Part shown: piece after piece, positions 56,694 to 64,000 of the stretch
How the letters are laid out: every line of letters starts with the position of its first letter
Position numbering within the stretch: the stretch's first letter is position 1
Source of the DNA: Nitrosomonas halophila
GTDB lineage: Bacteria; Pseudomonadota; Gammaproteobacteria; Burkholderiales; Nitrosomonadaceae
Length of the DNA: 64,000 nucleotides
Direction of reading: 5' to 3'
NCBI RefSeq assembly: GCF_900107165.1
Contig: NZ_FNOY01000010.1
Location: 1 to 64,000, forward strand
The notes under the pieces: generated by a model
What the model was told of the DNA's origin: nothing
Databases searched by the model: none
The model's input: only the letters and a program-made list of their open reading frames with translations
Translations under genes and position numbers: made by a program

Positions 56694-57857
56694 TCAAATA
56701 CCTGCATCCGCCCGCAACAACTCGGCCATATCTGTTTTTTCCCAAGTGAAATCAGTGTCCTCCCGGCCAAAATGACCATGGGCTGCAGTTTTGGCATAAA
56801 TCGGACGCAACAAATTCAGCTCATGAATAATTGCCCGCGGACGCAGATCAAAATGCCTGGTAATCAGTTCAGCCAGTTTCTCATCTGCAATTTTCCCCGT
56901 GCCAAAAGTTTGCACCATGAGCGAAACGGGTTGAGCGACACCGATCGCGTAGGCCACCTGCACTTCACACTTGCGTGCCAGGCCAGCGGCTATGATATTT
57001 TTGGCCACATAACGACCGGCATAGGCAGCTGAACGGTCAACCTTGGAAGGATCCTTGCCGGAGAAAGCGCCACCACCATGGTGGGCGGTGCCGCCATAGG
57101 TATCGACGATGATTTTGCGGCCCGTCAGACCGCAGTCGCCCATCGGCCCACCGACCACAAACCGGCCTGTCGGATTGACCAGGTACTTGATGCGGTCGTG
57201 GATCATTTCCGCTGGCAAGACAGGTTTGATGATCTCCTCGATGACACCTTCGGATAAGTCAGCGTGCGAGATATCCGGGTCATGCTGGGTGGAAATGACT
57301 ACGGTCTCTATGCTTTGTGGATAGCCGTCGACGTAACGTACAGTGACTTGTGATTTAGCATCCGGGCGCAGCCAGGGCAATTTGCCGTTTTTTCTCAGCT
57401 TTGCCTGCTGCTCAACCAAACGGTGCGCATAGAAGATCGGCATTGGCATCAATTCTGGGGTTTCATCGCAGGCATAACCAAACATCAGCCCCTGGTCTCC
57501 TGCTCCCTGATCCATCTCCTCCTCTTTGCTGCGATTCACACCTTGCGCAATATCCGGGGATTGTTTGTTAAAGGCAGTCAACACTGCACAAGTGGTGGCA
57601 TCGAAGCCGATTGCAGAGCTGGTATAACCGATTTTACGCACAGTCTCACGGGAAATAATGTTGTAGTCCACCGAAGCATGGGTGGTTATTTCTCCCGACA
57701 AGACGATCAAACCCGTGCTGCACATCGTTTCGCAAGCGACACGCGCATTGACATCTTGTTCCAGAATGGCGTCCAGTACTGCATCAGAAATCTGATCGGC
57801 CACCTTGTCAGGATGTCCTTCGGAAACCGATTCAGAAGTAAAAAGATAATCACTCAT
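56694..57857 (-). CDS. metK: S-adenosylmethionine synthetase
   Basis: A 387-residue enzyme forming SAM from methionine and [23 protein letters not shown] is the N-terminal signature, [12 protein letters not shown] and the P-loop-like [19 protein letters not shown] follow. It lies upstream of ahcY on the same strand with the SAH riboswitch between them, so ahcY can be controlled separately. No SAM riboswitch was recognised in its own leader. Confidence 0.97.
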   Translation of the reverse strand: MSDYLFTSESVSEGHPDKVADQISDAVLDAILEQDVNARVACETMCSTGLIVLSGEITTHASVDYNIISRETVRKIGYTSSAIGFDATTCAVLTAFNKQSPDIAQGVNRSKEEEMDQGAGDQGLMFGYACDETPELMPMPIFYAHRLVEQQAKLRKNGKLPWLRPDAKSQVTVRYVDGYPQSIETVVISTQHDPDISHADLSEGVIEEIIKPVLPAEMIHDRIKYLVNPTGRFVVGGPMGDCGLTGRKIIVDTYGGTAHHGGGAFSGKDPSKVDRSAAYAGRYVAKNIIAAGLARKCEVQVAYAIGVAQPVSLMVQTFGTGKIADEKLAELITRHFDLRPRAIIHELNLLRPIYAKTAAHGHFGREDTDFTWEKTDMAELLRADAGI

Positions 57858-58021
57858 AGTTATTTTTTGTAAATTAGAACCTTATATTGTAAATCAGAAC
57901 CTGTCAGAGCAGAAACTTTCAAGCAGTGCCCGTATTCGATTTAGCGTGACAGCTTGTACAGCCCTATGCCGGCTACACGAACATGCATGACAAGAAACAG
58001 AGGAAAAGCATACTTGAGCCG

Positions 58022-58807
58022 CTACGATATCGCCTTTGCCCGCATAAAATCTAACGGCACATCTGAACGTTTTCTTCCAGCCACTGCGTAATAATAAAGA
58101 GGTTGGCCCTCTATGGATAAACGATGCCGGTAGCGCTCTATGCGATAAACACGTAAATATTCTGAAAAAATCAGCTCACGAATTAACTTTGAAAACCCTG
58201 ACTCATCGCTTTGGTCCATGAAGGTTTCCTTGATATTGAATGCAACCCAGCCCTTGCTATCAATAATATTGAAAGCCTCGATAAATGCGCCCGGCGGAAT
58301 ATCCCCAAAGCCCAATGCTGCCACGGTCGTCATGCAATCACATTGCCAGGCGGTGATCTCTTCCCTGATATCGTCATTCAGGTTGGTGAAATCCTCGACA
58401 TAATACGCGTCATACAGATCCGGCCTGTCTCGAATAGTCGCATCATGGGCTTCCTGAATGATGTCTACCCCCACCAGCCTGGACACACCATGTTTTTTCA
58501 ATTCCTCCCCCATCATACCGTTGCCGGCACCCAAATCCAGAACGCGAAGTTCGCTGAGATTCTCCTCCGATTGATCCAGCGCTGACTGCAAAATAGCCGT
58601 CACTTTACTAGGTGATTGGCATTTCAGGCGATCATAGAACAATTGCTCATACAATCCCTGCACACGATAAATTTCCCCATAATCGTGAAAGCGTATTTTT
58701 TTTCTCGGCTGTCCCGCTCTTTGCAGATAGAAATAGGTTTCGTCTTGTTCCAGATTGTAAAACTTGTCCTTGGGAAATTGAATTCTATGCTTGATTTTTT
58801 GATGCAT
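58022..58807 (-). CDS. class I SAM-dependent methyltransferase
   Basis: A 261-residue protein with the Rossmann methyltransferase motif I VLDLGAGNGMMGEEL (about 89-103) and the acidic end of the next strand, LVGVDII. The N-terminal 80 residues are helical and charged (FHDYGEIYRVQGLYEQLFYD), and the C-terminal part has VAFNIKETFMD. The substrate is not recognisable. It lies upstream of metK on the same strand, 164 bp away, next to the SAM cycle genes, but a functional link is only suggestive. Confidence 0.8.
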   Translation of the reverse strand: MHQKIKHRIQFPKDKFYNLEQDETYFYLQRAGQPRKKIRFHDYGEIYRVQGLYEQLFYDRLKCQSPSKVTAILQSALDQSEENLSELRVLDLGAGNGMMGEELKKHGVSRLVGVDIIQEAHDATIRDRPDLYDAYYVEDFTNLNDDIREEITAWQCDCMTTVAALGFGDIPPGAFIEAFNIIDSKGWVAFNIKETFMDQSDESGFSKLIRELIFSEYLRVYRIERYRHRLSIEGQPLYYYAVAGRKRSDVPLDFMRAKAIS

Positions 58808-59010
58808 TGCGACCTTTTTTGAGATTTATGATCAGGATTTGAATCGTTCCGTGGTCCGGAACCAATGAGAAAGTTACTTTTCTATTTAAACATATCAGGC
58901 AGGTGCCAACCAAAAGATATCCGGCTGGCCATACAGAGCCCGTTCGAGCAAGCTGCCTGGCAAATCCATCAACGATAATGATTCTTGACTTAACCAGCAT
59001 ATTGCGATAA

Positions 59011-59218
59011 CTTCGCAGCCCTTGTTTTAGGTGACCCCAGGACGTCAGTCCGAGGGTTTAAACGGGAAGCTGGTGCGCGAAGATATTTATTCCGCAATCC
59101 CAGCACTGCCCCCGCAACGGTAAATGAGTCAAGAATTCGCAAAAGCCACTGTGTACAGACATGGGAAGGCGCGTGTTCATGGAATTCAACCCACTCATGA
59201 GTCCGGAGACCGGCCTGA
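59011..59218 (+). promoter_or_regulatory. cobalamin riboswitch
   Basis: About 200 bp upstream of a TonB-dependent receptor gene with the conserved adenosylcobalamin aptamer parts in order: AAACGGGAAGCTGGTG, CCAGCACTGCCCCCGCAACG, GTAA, the B12 box GCCACTG to TGGGAAGGC (59145-59170), and CATGAGTCCGGAGACCGGCC at the 3' end. Binding of cobalamin should reduce expression of the downstream gene, probably by hiding its ribosome-binding site, which is about 130 bp further on. Confidence 0.93.
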
Positions 59219-59363
59219 AGCGATTTCACGGTACTGCGGAGGGCGGTGCGCGGCATATACACTGGCGTGATTGACAGCCAGGGCGCTCGCCCGGGTTTCT
59301 CCCCCTCTGCTGCACCTCTATCCACTCATTAGCATCGCGCGGGTGTGCGCGGAGGAAAATATC

Positions 59364-61205
59364 TTGAAACGTCAAACTCTGCCTGTACTCTCAGGCTTAC
59401 TCTGGCTGGGTCATCCCGTGACGGCACTGGCCGAAGACAGCAATCATACTGAAAAGCCGATCGTCGTCACCGCGACCCGAACGCCTCAGAGGGTCGACGA
59501 AACACTCCTTTCAGCGACTGTCATCACACGCCAGGAGATTGAACGCCAGCAGGCCCGCTCCATGCAGGATCTGCTGCACGGCATAGCTGGCATTAATATA
59601 GCCAATAACGGCGGGCCGGGCAAAAACACCAGCCTGTTTTTGCGTGGCACCGAATCCGATCACGTCTTGATACTCATCGACGGCGTCAGAATGGGTTCAG
59701 CCACCTCCGGCACCACGGAAATCCAGAATATTCCGGTCGAATTGATCGAACGTATCGAAATTGTGCGCGGACCGCGCTCCAGTTTATACGGACCGGAAGC
59801 CGTTGGCGGCGTGATTCACATTTTCACCCGCAAGGGCAAAAAAGGCCTCAGGCCGACCTTCAGTTTTGGTGGCGGCAGTTATGGCACAATCAGCGGTTCA
59901 GCCACGCTCTCGGGTGGCGGCGAGCAAGGCTGGTTCAATCTTGGTGTCAGCGGATTTAGCACGGAGGGATTCAATGCCTGCTCCGGCAGCCCTCCCCCCA
60001 ACGGCGCGGGCTGTTTTACGTTCGAGCCGGACAAGGATGGCTATCGCAACCTTTCTGGGTCAGCGCGCGCAGGTTATCGGTTCGACAACGGGCTGGATAT
60101 CGAGGCCAGTTTTATCCATTCCGATGGCTATAATGAATTCGACGGCACTTTCGTTAATCGAAGCGAACTGGTGCAGCAGGTTTTTGGCGGCACGGCACGT
60201 TTTTCACCCATAGATCGCTGGCAAATGACTCTGGTTGCGGGCCGCAGCCGAGAAGACTCGGATAATTTCCTGGAAAAAACCTTCATGTCGCGCTTCAATA
60301 CCCGGCGCGATACCGTTTCCTGGCAAAATGACTTGTCGCTGAGTCCGGACCAGCTTTTGACCATAGGCGCAGATTATCTGTACGATACCGTCGACAGCAC
60401 ATCTGACTTTACCGAGACATCTCGCTATAACTGGGGTGTTTTTGCACAGCATCAGGTGACACTTGCCGCCCACAAACTGCAGCTTTCATTGCGTCACGAT
60501 GATAATCAGCAATTTGGCAGCCGCGTCACAGGCAGTGTTACCTGGGGCTATGCACTGACCGAGCAGGTGCGGTTGGCCGCCAGTTTTGGCAATGCCTTCA
60601 AGGCGCCCACTTTCAATGAGCTATACTTTCCCGGCTTTGGCAATCCCGATCTCAAGCCAGAAGATGCGCGCAGCGTGGAACTCAGTGCGATCGGCAGGTT
60701 TGACTGGGCCAACTGGTCCCTCAATCTGTATGAAACCCGGATCGACAACCTGATTGCCTACGACGCCAGCCTGTTTGCTCCCGCCAATATCGATGAAGCA
60801 CGCATTCGAGGACTGGAAGCCATACTCAGCACGCAGATCAAGGGCTGGCAAATCAACTCGAATCTGACTTTTCTCGATCCAGTCAATCTTTCAAATGGAA
60901 TGGCCCGGGGTAATATCCTGCCGCGGCGCAGCAGGCAATCCTTCCGAGTCGATACCGCGCGCCAGTTTGGTGATTATGTGGTGGGCGCCATGTTCCTTGC
61001 CGAAGGCCGGCGCTATGATGATCTGCAAAATACACGCACAATGAGCGGCTATGTCAAGGTCGACCTGCGGGCTGAATACATTTTCAACCAGCACTGGCGC
61101 ATACAAGGGCGTATCGAAAACTTGTTCGACAAGGACTATGAAACCGCTGCCTTCTTCAACCAACCGGGACGCAATTATTTCGCAACCTTGCGCTACCAAC
61201 CCTAG
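59364..61205 (+). CDS. btuB: BtuB-like TonB-dependent vitamin B12 receptor
   Basis: A 613-residue outer-membrane receptor. Signal peptide MKRQTLPVLSGLLWLGHPV ending near TALAED, TonB box region KPIVVTATRTPQ, plug domain (SMQDLLHGIAGINI, LFLRGTESDHVLILIDGVRM, IERIEIVRGPRSSLYG), and a beta-barrel with DLKPEDARSVELSA and the C-terminal RIENLFDKDYETAAFFNQPG. The frame is open to 59271, but a TTG at 59364 preceded by GGAGGAAA gives a proper signal peptide. Cobalamin specificity follows from the riboswitch. No btuCDF or cob genes are in the window. Confidence 0.9.
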   Translation: MKRQTLPVLSGLLWLGHPVTALAEDSNHTEKPIVVTATRTPQRVDETLLSATVITRQEIERQQARSMQDLLHGIAGINIANNGGPGKNTSLFLRGTESDHVLILIDGVRMGSATSGTTEIQNIPVELIERIEIVRGPRSSLYGPEAVGGVIHIFTRKGKKGLRPTFSFGGGSYGTISGSATLSGGGEQGWFNLGVSGFSTEGFNACSGSPPPNGAGCFTFEPDKDGYRNLSGSARAGYRFDNGLDIEASFIHSDGYNEFDGTFVNRSELVQQVFGGTARFSPIDRWQMTLVAGRSREDSDNFLEKTFMSRFNTRRDTVSWQNDLSLSPDQLLTIGADYLYDTVDSTSDFTETSRYNWGVFAQHQVTLAAHKLQLSLRHDDNQQFGSRVTGSVTWGYALTEQVRLAASFGNAFKAPTFNELYFPGFGNPDLKPEDARSVELSAIGRFDWANWSLNLYETRIDNLIAYDASLFAPANIDEARIRGLEAILSTQIKGWQINSNLTFLDPVNLSNGMARGNILPRRSRQSFRVDTARQFGDYVVGAMFLAEGRRYDDLQNTRTMSGYVKVDLRAEYIFNQHWRIQGRIENLFDKDYETAAFFNQPGRNYFATLRYQP

Positions 61206-61312
61206 CCAGGCGCAAAGGACTGAATCAATCGGCCATCACACAATGCATTGGCTGCGCATCCACCCACAAAACCTCGATTCTGGACAGATGCGCCGCATTT
61301 CATCAAGAAGCG

Positions 61313-63421
61313 CTACTTGATCCGCATGCCGGGCTGCGCGCCACTATCAGGGGCCAGCAAATAGGGTCCATCTCCCTTGCCATCGCCCGCAGCCAGCACC
61401 ATGCCTTCCGACAAGCCGAATTTCATCTTGCGGGGTGCAAGATTGGCCACCATCACTGTCAGCCTGCCCTTGAGCTGCGCCGGATCATAGGCGGATTTGA
61501 TACCGGCAAAAACGGTGCGCTGCCCACTGCCTATATCCAAGGTAAGCTGCAACAGCTTGTCGGCACCGGCTACATGCTGTGCATCGAGAATACGTGCAAC
61601 CCGCAAATCAATCTTGCTGAAATCCTCGATCGATATCGTTTCGGCAATCGGCGCCACCGTCCGCTGCTGTGCCTGGGCATGTCGCGTGAGTGAATGCGAA
61701 TCCGGTGCTGGTGCCATGGTTTGCTGATTGGCGGCCACCAGTGCAGCGATTTGCTTGGGATCAATACGGGCCATGAGATGCTGGTAGGCATTGATGCGAT
61801 GAGCGGCTGGCAATAACAGACTGGAAAGGGGTTGACCGGCTTCCTGTTTGGGCCAGGGCAATGACTCGCAGTTGAGAAAGCGCTCGATTTGTTCGGCAGT
61901 ATGCGGCAGAATCGGCTTCAAATAGCACGAAAGCAAATAGAACAGCTGGATGCCCAGGCTGCAGGCACGATGGAGCTCCCGTTCACGCGTGCTGTCCTTG
62001 GCAATTTCCCACGGTGCGAGTTCATGTATGAGCTCGTTCACTTCGTCGGCCCGTTTCATGATTTGACGCACGGCCGCCGAAAAATCCCTGGCCTCATAAG
62101 CGGCCTCTATGACCCCAGGTTGCCAGGATGAAAAGCGCGTATCGATGACTTCCAGCAACCGCTGATAATCTTCGTCCGCAACCAGCTTGCCATCAAAGCG
62201 CTTGCTGATGAATCCCGCACAACGGCTGGCGATATTGATGTATTTGCCCACTAGATCGGCATTGACACGCGCGGCAAAATCTTCCAGATTGAGATCAATG
62301 TCTTCCATGCTGCCATTGAGCTTTGCTGCATAGTAGTAGCGCAGCCACTCCGGATTCAGCTGCTGCTGCAGATAGCTTTCCGCAGTGATGAAGGTTCCGC
62401 GCGATTTGCTCATTTTCTCGCCATTCACGGTCAGAAAGCCATGTGCAAAAATTTGGGTTGGGGTGCGGTAACCGGCATTCTCCAGCATGGCTGGCCAGAA
62501 TAACGCATGGAAATAGAGAATATCCTTACCGATAAAATGATAGAGCTCTGTACCGGAATCCTTTTGCCAATAGGCTTCAAAATCGATGCCTTGCTGTTTG
62601 CAGAGTTTCTTGAAGCTCCCCATGTAACCAATCGGCGCATCCAACCACACGTAGAAATACTTCCCGGCTTCCCCGGGGATCTCGAACCCGAAATAGGGTG
62701 CATCGCGCGAGATATCCCAATCCGTCAACTTGTTTTCACCGGTCTCCCCCAGCCATTCCGCCATTTTGTTGGCCGCTTCCGATTGCAAATGGCCGCCCTC
62801 GCGCGTCCAGCGGCGCAAAAAATCACTGCAACGATAATCGGACAGCTTGAAGAAAAAATGTTCCGAAGCTTTTTTGACCGGGGTGGCACCGGACACAGCA
62901 GAATAAGGATTTTTGAGATCGGTTGGCGCGTATGCCGCGCCGCATACCTCACAGGAATCTCCATACTGGTCCGCGGCGCCACATTTCGGGCATTCACCTT
63001 TGACATACCGGTCCGGTAAAAACAAATTCTTGAGCGGATCAAACAGCTGCTCGATGGCGCGGACCGAGATCAGCCCCGCCGCCTTCAATTTCCGGTAAAT
63101 ATCTTCGGCGTAATAACGTGTCTCCTCCGAATGAGTGCTATAGTATTGATCGAAATGAATATGGAAACCGGTAAAATCGCGCAGATGTTCCCCGTGGACA
63201 CGCGCAATCAGCGCTTCCGGAGAAATGCCTTCCTTCTCGGCACGCAGCATGATGGGCGTGCCATGAGTATCATCCGCACACACGTAATGGACGGTATGTC
63301 CCAGCATTTTTTGATAACGCACCCAGATATCGGTCTGTATATACTCTACCAAATGGCCCAGATGGATGCTGCCGTTGGCATAAGGCAGCGCGGAAGTCAC
63401 TAGAATTTTGCGTGTAGTCAT
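61313..63421 (-). CDS. metG: methionyl-tRNA synthetase
   Basis: A 702-residue class I synthetase. HIGH-type motif [15 protein letters not shown] near residues 14-28, zinc knuckle region [23 protein letters not shown] loop [12 protein letters not shown] (about 335), an anticodon-binding helical domain, and a C-terminal tRNA-binding EMAP-like domain from about 600 ([27 protein letters not shown]), which mediates dimerisation in the long form. Converges with btuB. The Mrp gene starts divergently about 110 bp beyond its start. Confidence 0.97.
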   Translation of the reverse strand: MTTRKILVTSALPYANGSIHLGHLVEYIQTDIWVRYQKMLGHTVHYVCADDTHGTPIMLRAEKEGISPEALIARVHGEHLRDFTGFHIHFDQYYSTHSEETRYYAEDIYRKLKAAGLISVRAIEQLFDPLKNLFLPDRYVKGECPKCGAADQYGDSCEVCGAAYAPTDLKNPYSAVSGATPVKKASEHFFFKLSDYRCSDFLRRWTREGGHLQSEAANKMAEWLGETGENKLTDWDISRDAPYFGFEIPGEAGKYFYVWLDAPIGYMGSFKKLCKQQGIDFEAYWQKDSGTELYHFIGKDILYFHALFWPAMLENAGYRTPTQIFAHGFLTVNGEKMSKSRGTFITAESYLQQQLNPEWLRYYYAAKLNGSMEDIDLNLEDFAARVNADLVGKYINIASRCAGFISKRFDGKLVADEDYQRLLEVIDTRFSSWQPGVIEAAYEARDFSAAVRQIMKRADEVNELIHELAPWEIAKDSTRERELHRACSLGIQLFYLLSCYLKPILPHTAEQIERFLNCESLPWPKQEAGQPLSSLLLPAAHRINAYQHLMARIDPKQIAALVAANQQTMAPAPDSHSLTRHAQAQQRTVAPIAETISIEDFSKIDLRVARILDAQHVAGADKLLQLTLDIGSGQRTVFAGIKSAYDPAQLKGRLTVMVANLAPRKMKFGLSEGMVLAAGDGKGDGPYLLAPDSGAQPGMRIK

Positions 63422-63531
63422 CGCTTATTAATCTGTTCAAAAATCCCTAAACAAGAATTGTAGCAAACTGCGCGCGACTAACCGGGACGATATTTGCTAA
63501 CATCAAGGGTTTTGATGGAAGGAGATTTATT

Positions 63532-64000
63532 TTGACGATCACGCCACAACAGATCGAAACAACACTCAAACAGATCGTCGATCCTACGACCGGCAAGGAT
63601 TATGTGACCAGCAAAGCGCTGCGTGACATTCGGATCGATCACAACCAGGTATTGGTAGAGATTGAACTGGGCTATCCCGCCAGGAGTGTCCTGGAAAATG
63701 TACGTCAACAGGTGGCCGAAGCCCTGCAGGCAATTCCTGGCGTTGGACAGATCACTGTCAATGTAACAAGCCAGATCATCGCCCATAGCGCGCAACGCGG
63801 ACTCAAACTCATCCCCGGCGTCAAAAATATCATTGCCGTCGCATCGGGTAAAGGCGGAGTGGGCAAATCCGCAACCGCAGTCAACCTGGCACTGGCACTT
63901 GCTGCGGAAGGTGCGGCAGTGGGTATTCTGGATGCGGATATCTACGGCCCATCGCAACCGCAGATGCTTGGCGTGAGCGGCCGTCCCGATTCACCGGATG
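63532..64000 (+). CDS. apbC: Mrp/ApbC iron-sulfur carrier ATPase (partial, runs off the window)
   Basis: The first 156 codons of a P-loop ATPase of the Mrp/NBP35 group. An N-terminal MIP18-type domain (residues 1-90; [44 protein letters not shown]) is followed by the deviant Walker [21 protein letters not shown] and [16 protein letters not shown]. These proteins load Fe-S clusters onto targets. The start is a TTG at 63532 with GGAAGGAG 7-8 bases upstream. The 3' end lies beyond base 64000. Confidence 0.93.
   Translation, partial: MTITPQQIETTLKQIVDPTTGKDYVTSKALRDIRIDHNQVLVEIELGYPARSVLENVRQQVAEALQAIPGVGQITVNVTSQIIAHSAQRGLKLIPGVKNIIAVASGKGGVGKSATAVNLALALAAEGAAVGILDADIYGPSQPQMLGVSGRPDSPD

Noticed and set aside
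57858-58021. SAM riboswitch before metK.
   Set aside because: The leader lacks the conserved segments of any SAM aptamer class that I can recognise.
63478-63957. Minus-strand open frame of 159 codons at the right edge.
   Set aside because: It is antisense to the Mrp/ApbC gene, whose motifs are unmistakable, and encodes nothing recognisable.

Overview
The window reads as chromosomal DNA of an ammonia-oxidising betaproteobacterium, most likely Nitrosomonas or a close relative. The best evidence is a four-gene cluster at 42976-46341 (CuA subunit, heme-copper subunit, SenC/SCO, small membrane protein). It has the gene content of the sNOR nitric oxide reductase cluster described in ammonia oxidisers. 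A formate/nitrite-type channel gene converges on it. A long minus-strand block (leuC-ecn-leuD-leuB-asd-fimV-truA-trpF-trpB-trpA-accD-folC-SPOR-cvpA-purF-metZ) is the usual betaproteobacterial order. No rRNA, tRNA or CRISPR array was seen.

Layout. 0-7.4 kb: rluE, a small lipoprotein, acsA, a metallo-beta-lactamase-fold hydrolase, an alpha/beta hydrolase and an AbgT transporter. 7.4-14.2 kb: a decayed accessory region with an arsenate reductase-VOC fusion, remnants of an IS5-type transposase and a Fic gene, and an ars operon (arsR, an arsC'-'arsA deletion scar, CBS protein, arsB) bracketed by two direct copies of a 166-bp element. 14.2-25.7 kb: MATE and MFS transporters, an orphan ChpA/PilL-like Hpt-CheW protein, ilvA, and a PA2779/PA2778-type pair. 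25.7-42.7 kb: the conserved biosynthetic block. 42.7-47.5 kb: the sNOR-type cluster and FNT channel. 47.7-52.5 kb: tartronate semialdehyde reductase plus glycolate oxidase glcDEF. 52.5-58.8 kb: sbcB, metF, ahcY under an S-adenosylhomocysteine riboswitch, metK and a methyltransferase. 59-64 kb: a cobalamin riboswitch with a BtuB-like receptor, metG, and the start of an Mrp/ApbC ATPase.

How the parts fit. metK, ahcY, metF, metZ and metG cover methionine/SAM synthesis, recycling and use; the SAH sensor sits before ahcY and the B12 sensor before the receptor. glcDEF with the reductase would salvage glycolate, a by-product expected in a Calvin-cycle autotroph. The sNOR-type enzyme and FNT channel would deal with NO and nitrite from ammonia oxidation.

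The least ordinary feature is a set of three families of short, protein-free inverted-repeat elements (MITE-like, about 165 bp), two copies each. Their outer ends are CTAG or TAA. In three of six cases the element end coincides exactly with the stop codon of a gene (rluE, ahcY, abgT), so the gene ends at the element boundary. Another family brackets the ars operon. One copy has shrunk to 45 bp by a deletion between AAGTGT repeats. All calls come from reading the sequence and recalling protein families; no database search was run.
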